DNA from: an uncultured Lachnospiraceae bacterium
Lineage (GTDB): Bacteria; Bacillota; Clostridia; Lachnospirales; Lachnospiraceae
Assembly (NCBI GenBank): GCA_949840465.1
Contig: CATKXE010000017.1
Span: forward strand, 1-47,768
Length of the DNA stretch: 47,768 nt
Direction: 5' to 3'
The position numbers and the translations under genes were made by a program. Positions 40,550 through 47,768 of this stretch are shown here, piece after piece. How positions within the stretch are numbered: position 1 is the first letter of the stretch; every line of letters starts with the position of its first letter. Below the pieces are notes generated by a model. The model made no database searches, was not told the DNA's origin, and worked only from the letters and a program-made list of their open reading frames with translations.

Positions 40550-41889
40550 TTCCCTGCACGTCCTTCCTGCGTCTCTATGATCACATATTTATCACTTACT
40601 TCTTTTACCACGCCATTGATGGATGCATGGATGCCCACGCTCAAACCTCCGGCCGGTTCCGCGATCATCTGCCCGGCCGCAACGGTATCCCCCTGCTTCA
40701 CGACCGGAGAAGCCGGAGCGCCTATATGCTGGCTCAGCATGATCTTCACCTTCTGCACCGGGACAGCCGATTCATCCAAGGGCGCTTCTTTATTGTATTT
40801 CGTCAGATCCAGCCTTGCCATGAGACGTTCCATCGGAACCTTGCGGTATTCCCGCTCCTCCCCTACCGGCTTTGGCGTCACCATAGGAGGCTTTAAGCCG
40901 TGGCTTCGTAAGCCTGCCTTATATTCTGCCATCAGCGTCCTTGGAGACAATCCCTGGAAACAGGAATACATCTCGCACAGCCCGCAGGAGCTGCAGAAAA
41001 ATGTGTTGACAAAAATATCCGGCTGCTGTACATCCTTACAGGTCGCCGCCCTCATGAATAAATGGGGCTGGATGGGATGGCCGAGACGGTTCCTCGGGCA
41101 CATATCCGTACACATACTGCACTGGCAGCAGCATGCCGCCGCCCGTTTCAGATCAATGGAAACCTTCTGCCGTTTCCTCTGGATGATATAGTGGGACTCC
41201 GGCAGCACCAGCACCGCGTTTGTGGTCTTTGTCACCGGCTGCGCCCCGCTGCCGATAAACCCCATCATGGGGCCGCCGATAAAGTATACCGGATTCGGTG
41301 TCGTTACATTGCCCGCAAGCCGCACAGTCTCTTCAATGCTGGTTCCGATGGGCACGCGCACGGTTACCGGATGTTCTACCTCGGCTACCACGGAGACAAG
41401 CTTATCCACGACCGGCGTCTTCTGGTTCATGGCCCTGTATACATTGTATACGGTTTCCACGTTAAATACGGCAACGCCGCATTCAATGGGAAGCCCGCCG
41501 GGCCTTACGACTTTTCCTGTCACCTCGTAGATCAATACCACTTCGTCGCCGGCCGGATAAACTTCATCCAAAAGCCCTAACCGGATCTCCGGATAGGCTC
41601 CGATGACGGCGTTCAATGCATCAATGGTCTTTGTATAAGCCTTCTTGATTCCAATGACCACCTCTTTTGCGCCAACTGCCTGGCCAATCTGATGAAAGGT
41701 ATCTACGATCTCCTGAGCGTATTTTTCAAGTAACTGTCTATGTAATCTTAGTAGTGGCTCACATTCCGCACAGTTCAGAATGATTGTTTCCGCATTCTCA
41801 TTCAGCTTTGCATAGGTAGGAAATCCCGCGCCGCCTGCGCCAACGATTCCGTTTTGCTGCATGATAAGGCTTAATTCTTTCATATCCAT
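40546..41889 (-). CDS. pduS: PduS-like flavin/iron-sulfur protein (RnfC related)
   Basis: Redox protein of 447 residues linked to microcompartments. The N-terminal flavin/NADH-binding part starts GIVGAGGAGFPTYAKLNENA and has the RnfC-type region; iron-sulfur motifs are CCQCSMCTDMCPRN near residue 265 and CSSCGLCEMYSC near 310. The C-terminal part includes a small barrel-sandwich segment (QHIGAPASPVVKQGDTVAAG). In B12-dependent propanediol systems PduS is a cobalamin reductase; here, in a locus expected to use a glycyl radical enzyme, it may pass electrons through PduT instead. ATG 41889 overlaps nothing; ribosome site GGAG lies in the end of the preceding gene. Confidence 0.88.
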   Translation of the reverse strand: MDMKELSLIMQQNGIVGAGGAGFPTYAKLNENAETIILNCAECEPLLRLHRQLLEKYAQEIVDTFHQIGQAVGAKEVVIGIKKAYTKTIDALNAVIGAYPEIRLGLLDEVYPAGDEVVLIYEVTGKVVRPGGLPIECGVAVFNVETVYNVYRAMNQKTPVVDKLVSVVAEVEHPVTVRVPIGTSIEETVRLAGNVTTPNPVYFIGGPMMGFIGSGAQPVTKTTNAVLVLPESHYIIQRKRQKVSIDLKRAAACCCQCSMCTDMCPRNRLGHPIQPHLFMRAATCKDVQQPDIFVNTFFCSSCGLCEMYSCFQGLSPRTLMAEYKAGLRSHGLKPPMVTPKPVGEEREYRKVPMERLMARLDLTKYNKEAPLDESAVPVQKVKIMLSQHIGAPASPVVKQGDTVAAGQMIAEPAGGLSVGIHASINGVVKEVSDKYVIIETQEGRAGK

Positions 41890-41898
41890 AGTCTTTCA

Positions 41899-42165
41899 CT
41901 ACTCCAGTCCTGTTCCATCGTCAATAATTCCAACGATCGCCGCATCAACAGGCGCATCTGCCATGCCGCTTCCAATCCTCGCCGCACTGCCCTGTGCCAC
42001 CAGCACATACTCGCCCACTCCGGCGCCGATCTTGTCTATGGCGATCAACTGTTTTGCACCATTCTGCATATGCTCCAGGACATCCACGATCATGAATTTA
42101 TTACCGACTAAATTTTCACTTTTCCGTGTTGAGACAACACTTCCTACTACTTTTCCGATTAGCAT
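41899..42165 (-). CDS. BMC-P shell vertex protein (EutN/CcmL/PduN family)
   Basis: Pentameric vertex cap of the microcompartment, 88 residues. It has the family core MLIGKVVGSVVSTRKSENLV, NKFMIVDVL and IDKIGAGVGEYVLVAQGSAA with the charged end VDAAIVGIID. Its start overlaps the PduL stop by 7 bases and its ribosome site GAGGATC is within the pduL gene. One such gene is enough to close a shell. Confidence 0.93.
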   Translation of the reverse strand: MLIGKVVGSVVSTRKSENLVGNKFMIVDVLEHMQNGAKQLIAIDKIGAGVGEYVLVAQGSAARIGSGMADAPVDAAIVGIIDDGTGLE

Positions 42166-42806
42166 ATGATCCTCACTGTGTCTCCTGTTGCTATCTTAGC
42201 TGCATTTGCTTCATCCGTATCAATATGCATCTCCAATGTAAAGCTGTCGTCTACACGGATCTGTACATGGTTAAATACCGTCCCCCGCTCGTTATCCGCC
42301 TTTACGGAAACAATATCCCCGTCATGTACTCCGGCCGCCGTCGCATCCTTCGGCGACATATGGATATGCCTTTTTGCAATGATACAACCTTCATTCAGAT
42401 AGATCACGCCCTTAGGTCCTACCACGGCAACTGCCGCGGATCCGGCAACGTTGCCGGACTCCCGGATCGGCGCTTTTACACCAAGGCGGATGGCGTCTGT
42501 GGCAGATACCTCCACCTGGGATTTGCTTCTTACCGGCCCTAAAATACGGACATTCTCAATGGCGCGGAGCTTTAACCCTACGATGGTGACTGTCTCATTG
42601 GATGCATACTGGCCGCCCATCAGCTCTTTTTTCTTCGTTAGCTGGTAGCCTTCCCCGAATAGAGCCTCCACATGCTCCTGGGTCAGATGGATATGTCTTG
42701 CGGATACGCCGACCGGCACCAGATAGCCGTTTTCCGCCGAAGCTTTCTGCTGCTCGATTGCCTCTAAGACCATTTTTGTAATTAATGCTACATTACGATT
42801 ATCCAT
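42159..42806 (-). CDS. pduL: Phosphate propanoyltransferase PduL
   Basis: Converts propionyl-CoA and phosphate to propionyl phosphate, regenerating CoA inside the microcompartment and allowing ATP synthesis by an acetate/propionate kinase. The 215-residue protein has two PduL domains with zinc-binding histidines in GVSARHIHLTQEHVEALFG and IAKRHIHMSPKDA. The N-terminal helix MDNRNVALITKMVLEAIEQQ is an encapsulation-type peptide. I chose ATG 42806 with GAGGAG 7 bases before it; the ATG at 42812 is too close. It sits between shell genes. Confidence 0.95.
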   Translation of the reverse strand: MDNRNVALITKMVLEAIEQQKASAENGYLVPVGVSARHIHLTQEHVEALFGEGYQLTKKKELMGGQYASNETVTIVGLKLRAIENVRILGPVRSKSQVEVSATDAIRLGVKAPIRESGNVAGSAAVAVVGPKGVIYLNEGCIIAKRHIHMSPKDATAAGVHDGDIVSVKADNERGTVFNHVQIRVDDSFTLEMHIDTDEANAAKIATGDTVRIIC

Positions 42807-42876
42807 ATTCATTCTCCTCATTATCCTGCAAAGAACGGCTCTTAAAGAGCCGCCCTCTGGATGGCATCACACTTTC

Positions 42877-43386
42877 TTATTTGATTGCCGGAAGAATCTT
42901 CTCTACATCGCCGTGCGGTCTTGGGATTACATGGGTGGCCACCAGCTCGCCGAGTCTCCCCGCTGCTTCTGCGCCGGATTCTACTGCTGATTTTACTGCG
43001 CCTACATCTCCGCGTACCATGACTGTTACAAGACCGGAACCGATCTTCTCTGTCCCTACCAATACAACGTTTGCAGCTTTGAGCATGGTATCCGCTGCTT
43101 CGATTGATGCTACGAGACCTCTGGTTTCTACCATTCCTAATGCTTCCTGTGACATTCTTTTTTCCTCCTTCTGGATCGTCTGTTCTGCATGAATTTCTTC
43201 TGCCTGCTGTGCCGCCTGCTTCACTCTCTGAACCGTCTTGGCAGGCGCTTTGGCTGTTTCCGTTTTCTTTGTGGATGCAGCTTTTGTTCCAGCAGCTTTC
43301 TTCGCTCTACCCTTTTTCTCCGCCCCTTCTGCCTTCGGAGAATCTGCATTCGTCTCCTGGCCTGACGGCTTTTTCGCATCTGCCAT
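42877..43386 (-). CDS. BMC-H shell protein with Lys/Ala-rich N-terminal extension and internal start
   Basis: Hexameric shell protein of 169 residues in which only residues 78-169 are the BMC domain. The domain (from [13 protein letters not shown]) is PduA-like, including the pore strand [15 protein letters not shown]. The first 77 residues hold 15 Lys and 17 Ala with few hydrophobics, resembling histone H1-like tails, and turn helical near [20 protein letters not shown] 43386 has AAGGAGG 8 bases upstream. A second AAGGAGG lies 8 bases before the internal ATG 43155 (92-residue product), so long and short forms are likely, like PduB/PduB'. The domain matches the BMC-H at 43845 at about 77 of 91 residues. 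Confidence 0.85.
   Translation of the reverse strand: MADAKKPSGQETNADSPKAEGAEKKGRAKKAAGTKAASTKKTETAKAPAKTVQRVKQAAQQAEEIHAEQTIQKEEKRMSQEALGMVETRGLVASIEAADTMLKAANVVLVGTEKIGSGLVTVMVRGDVGAVKSAVESGAEAAGRLGELVATHVIPRPHGDVEKILPAIK
43155..43168 (-). promoter_or_regulatory. Strong internal ribosome site of the extended BMC-H gene
   Basis: On the minus strand AAGGAGG lies 8 bases before the ATG at 43155, in frame with the longer gene. It would give a standard 92-residue BMC-H without the basic tail. Confidence 0.75.
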
Positions 43387-43399
43387 ATTCACTGCCTCC

Positions 43400-43684
43400 T
43401 TAACTTACCCGGTTTGCACTCTTGTTGACCATTTTGATGATCTCCTCGTGCGGACTCGCAATCACCACATAAGCCGCAGGCTCTTTGATCCCGCCTGCTA
43501 CGGCCGCGTCAACAGCCTGCGTGACCGCTGACACATCCCCGCGGATGATAATCGTGACGAGTCTTCCACCCAGTTTTTTCTCCCATGTGACCAATTCCAC
43601 CTCCGCCGTCTTGCACATAATGTCAATGGCGACTACGGCTGCCGTCACACTTGGGATTTCAAAAAATCCATATGCCTGTCCCAT
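43400..43684 (-). CDS. BMC-H shell protein
   Basis: Single-domain shell protein of 94 residues: [20 protein letters not shown] at the N-terminus, [21 protein letters not shown] around the pore and [12 protein letters not shown] at the end. It is clearly different from the PduA-like pair next to it, with an unusual LGGRL pore segment in place of IGSGL, so it probably has a different permeability. The ribosome site AAGGAG precedes ATG 43684; the gap to the next gene is 13 bases. Confidence 0.92.
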   Translation of the reverse strand: MGQAYGFFEIPSVTAAVVAIDIMCKTAEVELVTWEKKLGGRLVTIIIRGDVSAVTQAVDAAVAGGIKEPAAYVVIASPHEEIIKMVNKSANRVS

Positions 43685-43722
43685 GAGACTGCTCCTTTAC
43701 TTGTCAATCTGAGTAATCTCCC

Positions 43723-43829
43723 TGCGGTTCACAGCCGTTTTGCCGCATCAGCCGCGCCTCTGCAAAGCATGGTAAGAACCGCCGCTGATGAATCTGCCTG
43801 TTTTTTACAGACATTGGCCGTGAACCGCA
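43723..43829 (-). ncRNA. Candidate folded RNA element between BMC-H genes
   Basis: The 160-base gap contains an outer stem (43723-43736 with 43816-43829, 13 of 14 complementary plus one G-U) and a nested inner stem (43746-43756 with 43780-43790, one mismatch), plus a small CTGT/ACAG hairpin. It is not a cobalamin riboswitch by sequence. It may set the relative amounts of shell proteins through processing or stability of the mRNA. Confidence 0.45.
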
Positions 43830-43844
43830 ACCTGTTTTCTATGA

Positions 43845-44120
43845 TTAGATTGTCGGGAGAATCTTCTCTACGTCGTCATGCGGCCTTGGGATTACGTGCG
43901 TTGCAACCAGCTCCCCAAGTCTTGCTGCTGCGTCTGCACCCGTCTCAACGGCCGCCTTTACAGCGCCTACATCTCCGCGTACCATGACTGTTACAAGACC
44001 GGATCCGATCTTTTCTGTCCCTACCAATGTTACTTCTGCTGCTTTTGTCATTGCATCTGCCGCTTCAATTGCTGCTGTCAGCCCTCTGGTTTCTACCATT
44101 CCTAATGCTTGCTGTGCCAT
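43845..44120 (-). CDS. BMC-H shell protein (PduA-like)
   Basis: Main hexamer-type shell protein of 91 residues: [39 protein letters not shown] and [19 protein letters not shown]. The pore segment is identical in type to PduA, which passes propanediol. AGGAGG is well placed before ATG 44120. The DNA of its central part is nearly identical to that of the gene at 42877, so one arose by duplication or the pair is kept alike by gene conversion. Confidence 0.95.
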   Translation of the reverse strand: MAQQALGMVETRGLTAAIEAADAMTKAAEVTLVGTEKIGSGLVTVMVRGDVGAVKAAVETGADAAARLGELVATHVIPRPHDDVEKILPTI

Positions 44121-44139
44121 ATTGCTTTCCTCCTGATTC

Positions 44140-44484
44140 TCAAACTTCTTTTAAATATATTTTATTTGGTGTCCCTTTATCTAATCCGCTCAGTTTCAGC
44201 ATCTTTTCCGTATCCTCCGTGGGCCTTGCGATCTCGTATTCCGCTACGACCCCGGCAAGTTCTTCCGCCCGTGCCTTTGCCGCTTCTAATGCGGCCTGGA
44301 CGTCGGATACGCTTCCGCGAAACTTTACCATCACAATCAGCGGTACAGGCAATTCGTCTGCATTCGCCGGTTTATTTTTATCAAAGGTTTCCAGACGGAC
44401 GTTTCCGGCCTTGCACCCGGCGTCTGCCGCTGCATAGGCGGTAGCCAGCCCGAATACCTCCAGCATTCCTACTGCTTCTCCCAT
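44140..44484 (-). CDS. Divergent BMC-H shell protein with insert
   Basis: Shell protein of 114 residues. The BMC fold is recognisable from [40 protein letters not shown] and [18 protein letters not shown]. It has an extra polar stretch ([15 protein letters not shown]) before the pore strand and a 20-residue C-terminal tail. ATG 44484 has AAGGAGAG upstream; the frame to 44514 lacks a site. Its role in the shell is not known; the insert may change the pore. Confidence 0.85.
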   Translation of the reverse strand: MGEAVGMLEVFGLATAYAAADAGCKAGNVRLETFDKNKPANADELPVPLIVMVKFRGSVSDVQAALEAAKARAEELAGVVAEYEIARPTEDTEKMLKLSGLDKGTPNKIYLKEV

Positions 44485-44520
44485 AACAACTCTCCTTCGC
44501 AGGGTTGTACACAAAAATCA

Positions 44521-45735
44521 TTATTGATTCACGATCGCAATCTTCAGGCCTTCCTGCTTCAGATTTGTCACATGCGCTTCGTTGATCTGCTCCAATGGGA
44601 ATTCGTGCGTAATCAGATCGTCCATCGGAAGCCCGATTGCCTTGGCGCGTTTCAGGAAATCAAATGTAGTCGCGTAGTCCCTCAGGGTATATACCCAGGA
44701 GCCAACCAGCGTAATTTCCTTCGAACACAGGTCAAAGTGCGGATTAATGGTTGCGTCCCCGCCGTTAATGAAGAATCCCAGCTCGCACAGTCCGCCGCCG
44801 TTGCGGATGAATTTGTAGATATTCGCATGGGCAACCGGAGAACCGGTACACTGGAATGCGAAATCAGCCTCATGCCCGTCGAATGCTTCCTTCACCGCGC
44901 CGCTGAGCGCTTCAATCCCTTTGTGGTTCATAAAGTTGACGGAACGTTCCGCTCCCATCTTCTTTGCAAAATCAAGTCTCTGCTGGTTTCCGTCCACTGC
45001 CACGATATTTTCAATTCCCATGGTCCGAAGAACCGCGATACAGATCAATCCGATCGGTCCGCATCCCTGTACCACTACTCTGCTGTTGAACCGAAGGATT
45101 CCGGTTGTCTTCGCTCTCTCTACCGCATGTACCAGTACGGCGCATGGTTCGATCAGGATACGGGACTTCAGATCCAGATCGCTTACATTGAATACTGTAG
45201 AGCCTTTGCGGATCAGGATGTAGTCGGAGAACCATCCGTTCAGATGAATGTCGTCATCCGGGAGCAGCCCATATACATCCGCACCGCCTACATTCTGCTT
45301 ATTCAGGTCAAACATGGTAATATCCGGATTGTCTTTAAAGATCATGCAGGAAACCACCTTGTCTCCCACTTTCAACGGCTTTCCGGCGCTGTCCGCCTTC
45401 ACATCCTTGCCCATCTTCACGATCTCGCCGGTTCCTTCATGCCCTAATGCTACCGGAATCAGGCTGAACGGATCTCTCTTAAATTCATGCGCGTCTGTTC
45501 CGCAGACGCCGCAGCCTTCCACTTTTACAAGAATATCGCCGTCGCCTACTTCCGGCATCGGGAATTCCTTTACGTCATAATGCTCCAGAGCCGTCAGCAT
45601 GGCAACATGAGCGGTCTTTGGAATCTCACGGCTTCCTGCCGCAGAAGCTGCCGCCGGAGCCGAAACCGGCTGGCTTAACATACTCTCCAGAACCTGTTTA
45701 ACAACGGCTTCCACATTTGCAGAATTCATTTCCAT
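44521..45735 (-). CDS. Zinc-type alcohol dehydrogenase with encapsulation peptide
   Basis: Medium-chain dehydrogenase of 404 residues that interconverts an alcohol and aldehyde. The N-terminal helix SANVEAVVKQVLESMLSQ and the Pro/Ala-rich linker PVSAPAAASAAG form an encapsulation signal absent from ordinary family members. The catalytic domain has GCGVCGTDAHEFK and LGHEGTGEIV; the dinucleotide fold is VVQGCGPIGLICIAVLRTMG. The structural zinc cysteine cluster is not evident in the usual place. AGGAGG is 7 bases before ATG 45735. Inside the shell it may recycle NAD for the aldehyde dehydrogenase; substrate is inferred from context. Confidence 0.88.
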   Translation of the reverse strand: MEMNSANVEAVVKQVLESMLSQPVSAPAAASAAGSREIPKTAHVAMLTALEHYDVKEFPMPEVGDGDILVKVEGCGVCGTDAHEFKRDPFSLIPVALGHEGTGEIVKMGKDVKADSAGKPLKVGDKVVSCMIFKDNPDITMFDLNKQNVGGADVYGLLPDDDIHLNGWFSDYILIRKGSTVFNVSDLDLKSRILIEPCAVLVHAVERAKTTGILRFNSRVVVQGCGPIGLICIAVLRTMGIENIVAVDGNQQRLDFAKKMGAERSVNFMNHKGIEALSGAVKEAFDGHEADFAFQCTGSPVAHANIYKFIRNGGGLCELGFFINGGDATINPHFDLCSKEITLVGSWVYTLRDYATTFDFLKRAKAIGLPMDDLITHEFPLEQINEAHVTNLKQEGLKIAIVNQ

Positions 45736-45768
45736 TTTTTTGCCTCCTAAAAATTGATTGCTAACTTT

Positions 45769-47157
45769 TTATCTGATGCACAGGCTGTCGCACATCACGC
45801 AGCGTCTTCTCTTTGTAAATGCACTTGCGCTTGTAAGCCCTTCTCCTGTACGGCTTGCAATCGTAAAGGTACAGAAGCCTTCCCCTCCAAATCCGATGGC
45901 CGCATAGGACGGCCCGTTCTTTACAAGGATCGCCGTGTCGATTGCCTTTGCGTACTTTGTGATATTGTCCACATTCTTAGAATGGATATGGGCAGAATGA
46001 CGGTTGCCGTGCTCCAGCCATACGGCCTGTTCTACCGCATCGTCAAAATCCTTTGCCCTTACCACGCCCAGGATCGGCATCATCAATTCCTCCGCAATGA
46101 GCGGATGCTCTTTGGGACCTTCAAATGTAATGCACCGGATATTGTCCGGCACGTACACGCCGATCATGCCAAGCAGGGTCTTTGCGTCTCTTCCTACACA
46201 TTTTCTGTTCAAACGGCCGCCTTTTAAAACCACTTCGGTCAGCGCATCCTGCTCTTCTTTTGAAGCCAGATAACATCCCTGCTCAGAAATCATATAATGC
46301 ATCAGTTCATCTGCGATAGAATCCACCGCAACAATCTCTTTCTCTGCGATGCAGGGCAGATTGTTGTCAAAGGTACATCCGTTTACAATGTCCTCCGCCG
46401 CCTTGCGGATATCTGCCGTCTCGTCAACCAGTGCGGGCGGATTGCCTGCTCCTGCGCCGATTCCTCTCTTGCCGGAGGACAGGACCGCGGTGACCACTCC
46501 CGGGCCGCCGGTTGCGGCGATCAGCGGGATATCTTTATGCTTCATCATGATATTGCTGCTCTCCAGAGTGGGCTTTTCAACCGTACATGCAATATTGTCC
46601 GGGCCGCCCGCCTCAAGGGATGCCTCATTAATCAGGTTGATGGCATAGATGGATGTCTTGATCGCTGCCGGATGGGGATTGAATACAACGGTATTGCCTC
46701 CTGCCAGCATGCCGATGGTATTGCACAGTACCGTCTCGCTCGGATTGGTACATGGTGTGATCGCACCGATGACCCCGAACGGCCCCATCTCAATCAGTGT
46801 CAGCCCTCTGTCCCCCGACCAGGCCGTTGTCGTAATATCTTCGGTTCCCGGCGTCTTCTCAGCCACAAGCTGATGCTTTAAAATCTTGTGCCCGACATTT
46901 CCCATACCGGTTTCCTGTACTCCCATGCGTGCAAAAACTTCTGCATGTTCTTTGATCTTCGCACGGATATTGGAAATAATCTTTTCTCTCTGGTCCATAG
47001 ACATTCTGGCAACGGTCTTCTGTGTTTTCTTCGCTGCTTCAATGGCTGCGTTCATATCCTGGAACACGCCATGGCAGCCCGTCACATCCGACGCAATCTG
47101 CATCTTGGCCATCACTTCCTGCACAATGTCCTGAACCATCCGTTCATTTACAGACAC
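45769..47157 (-). CDS. CoA-acylating aldehyde dehydrogenase (PduP/EutE family)
   Basis: Core microcompartment enzyme that oxidises an aldehyde (probably propionaldehyde) with CoA and NAD to acyl-CoA. The 462-residue protein begins with an encapsulation-type helix (NERMVQDIVQEVMAKMQI), has ITPCTNPSETVLCN and AATGGPGVVTAVLSSGK in the cofactor domain, the catalytic cysteine in NNLPCIAEKE near residue 240, and a C-terminal RRRRCVMCDSLCIR tail. Its start overlaps the upstream gene by 10 bases. Together with pduL it yields acyl phosphate. Confidence 0.94.
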   Translation of the reverse strand: MSVNERMVQDIVQEVMAKMQIASDVTGCHGVFQDMNAAIEAAKKTQKTVARMSMDQREKIISNIRAKIKEHAEVFARMGVQETGMGNVGHKILKHQLVAEKTPGTEDITTTAWSGDRGLTLIEMGPFGVIGAITPCTNPSETVLCNTIGMLAGGNTVVFNPHPAAIKTSIYAINLINEASLEAGGPDNIACTVEKPTLESSNIMMKHKDIPLIAATGGPGVVTAVLSSGKRGIGAGAGNPPALVDETADIRKAAEDIVNGCTFDNNLPCIAEKEIVAVDSIADELMHYMISEQGCYLASKEEQDALTEVVLKGGRLNRKCVGRDAKTLLGMIGVYVPDNIRCITFEGPKEHPLIAEELMMPILGVVRAKDFDDAVEQAVWLEHGNRHSAHIHSKNVDNITKYAKAIDTAILVKNGPSYAAIGFGGEGFCTFTIASRTGEGLTSASAFTKRRRCVMCDSLCIR

Positions 47158-47672
47158 GCTATTACCTCCTTAAATACTTCTCTGCCATAGGCTGCAAGCT
47201 CGGTATCCTGTTCTGCCGTCCCGCCGCTCACACCTAAGGCCCCAATCATTTTCCCGTCTGCTTCTAAGACTTCGCCTCCCCCAAATATAACGATCTTCCC
47301 GCCATTCGTAAACTGGATGCCGTATAAAGGCTGCCCGGGCTGGCTCAGATGGCTAAGAGCCTCCGTTGACATCTTCAGGCTTGCAGAGGTAAATGATTTA
47401 TTCAACGCAATGTCAAAACTTGCTATGTAGGCCCCGTCCATACTCTGGACGGCCACCGGCCTTCCGGCCTTGTCTGCCACTGCCACGACTGCCGGAACTC
47501 CCATCCCGGCCGCCTTGTCCCTGACTTTTTCAATCAGGGCATTGGCTATGTCGAGGGTCATACTGTGCTTTTTGCACTTGCAGACATGCCCGGCTGCGTG
47601 TGATGATGGACCTGTATTTTTCATTCCTTCCAGTACGGCTTGTACCACACCGGAAATTTCCTGTTCATTCAT
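47148..47672 (-). CDS. GlcG/HbpS-like (PduO C-terminal type) protein with encapsulation peptide
   Basis: Protein of 174 residues with a GlcG/HbpS domain (about 38-174): MTLDIANALIEKVRDKAAGM, VPAVVAVADKAGRPVAVQSM, KSFTSASLKMSTEALSHLSQ and GALGVSGGTAEQDTELA. Such domains form the C-terminal half of PduO and may bind haem or cobalamin. The N-terminal helix NEQEISGVVQAVLEGMKN is an encapsulation-type peptide, followed by a short HVCKCKKH segment that could bind metal. The best start is ATG 47672 with GAGGA 7 bases upstream; the frame further out is read from the repeat element. Exact role unknown. Confidence 0.82.
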   Translation of the reverse strand: MNEQEISGVVQAVLEGMKNTGPSSHAAGHVCKCKKHSMTLDIANALIEKVRDKAAGMGVPAVVAVADKAGRPVAVQSMDGAYIASFDIALNKSFTSASLKMSTEALSHLSQPGQPLYGIQFTNGGKIVIFGGGEVLEADGKMIGALGVSGGTAEQDTELAAYGREVFKEVIACL

Positions 47673-47687
47673 AGCAGTCCTCATTTC

Positions 47688-47768
47688 TATACATGATCGG
47701 ACGAAGTCCGTCCGCCCGCAGGGCATGTATTACGGGATGCCCTTTGGGTATACATTGTCGGACAAAGT
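47688..47768. repeat. Interspersed 61-bp-unit repeat at the window end
   Basis: A unit beginning TATACATGATCGGACG, with palindromes GGACGAAGTCC and GCCCGCAGGGC and the segment TTACGGGATGCCCTTTGGG, repeats after 61 bases (TATACATTGTCGGAC at 47749). It is the same family as 36973-37065 and runs past the window edge. Confidence 0.8.

Noticed and set aside
43685..43844. Cobalamin riboswitch between shell genes
   Set aside because: The folded gap lacks the conserved B12-box (GCCACTG-type) sequence and is internal to the operon.

Overview
The window reads as a chromosomal carbohydrate-utilisation region of an anaerobic Gram-positive bacterium, most likely a gut Lachnospiraceae (Clostridium cluster XIVa type). 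This is inferred from moderate GC, strong AGGAGG ribosome sites with some GTG starts, many sugar ABC transporters with LAACGGG-type lipoprotein signals, YesM/YesN-type two-component regulation, GPH symporters, and a microcompartment locus of the fucose/rhamnose type. No rRNA, tRNA, CRISPR array, insertion sequence or prophage is visible.

Layout. (1) 142-6635, minus strand: a sugar ABC importer (permease, double ATPase, permease, binding lipoprotein) followed by L-rhamnulokinase RhaB, behind a near-consensus promoter with LacI-type palindromes. (2) 7097-10353: a GH78-type alpha-L-rhamnosidase divergent from a FadR-type GntR regulator. (3) 10618-13287: a PLP-dependent Cys/Met-metabolism lyase and an NhaC-family carrier in one operon. 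(4) 13572-18907: a GPH sugar symporter with a GH43 enzyme, an AraC regulator and a second GH43 enzyme; the two enzyme promoters share the same candidate AraC site at the same distance from the -10 box. (5) 19061-21218: RibD, a membrane-anchored glucosaminidase-domain protein and a possible small ORF. (6) 21368-29894: a YesMN-type two-component system divergent from a second sugar ABC importer whose binding protein looks like RhaS (rhamnose binding). (7) 30095-34312: a MerR/TipAS regulator with a textbook 19-bp-spacer promoter, then a MalFG-type oligosaccharide importer without its own ATPase. (8) 34568-37627: a lone PD-(D/E)XK-nuclease-like gene and an ECF sigma factor/membrane anti-sigma pair whose anti-sigma gene carries an in-frame tandem repeat. 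(9) 37838-47672, minus strand: a bacterial microcompartment (BMC) locus with four BMC-H genes, one BMC-T, one BMC-P, PduL, PduS, CoA-acylating aldehyde dehydrogenase, a zinc-type alcohol dehydrogenase, an iron-type alcohol dehydrogenase, a GlcG/HbpS-like protein and a DeoR regulator. The window ends inside a further copy of the tandem repeat.

How it fits together (inference). Rhamnosides are cleaved by the GH78 enzyme, rhamnose enters by one or both RbsABC-type importers, RhaB phosphorylates rhamnulose, and an aldolase outside the window would release lactaldehyde. The BMC would handle lactaldehyde, 1,2-propanediol and propionaldehyde, with PduL making propionyl phosphate and the alcohol dehydrogenases recycling cofactor. 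The signature enzyme (probably a glycyl radical diol dehydratase, with a class II aldolase) is not in the window and is expected just beyond the right end. The most unusual items are a BMC-H gene with a 77-residue Lys/Ala-rich tail and a strong internal ribosome site, encapsulation-type helices on four cargo proteins, a folded intergenic element between shell genes, the interspersed 61-63-bp repeat, and the matched AraC-site promoters.
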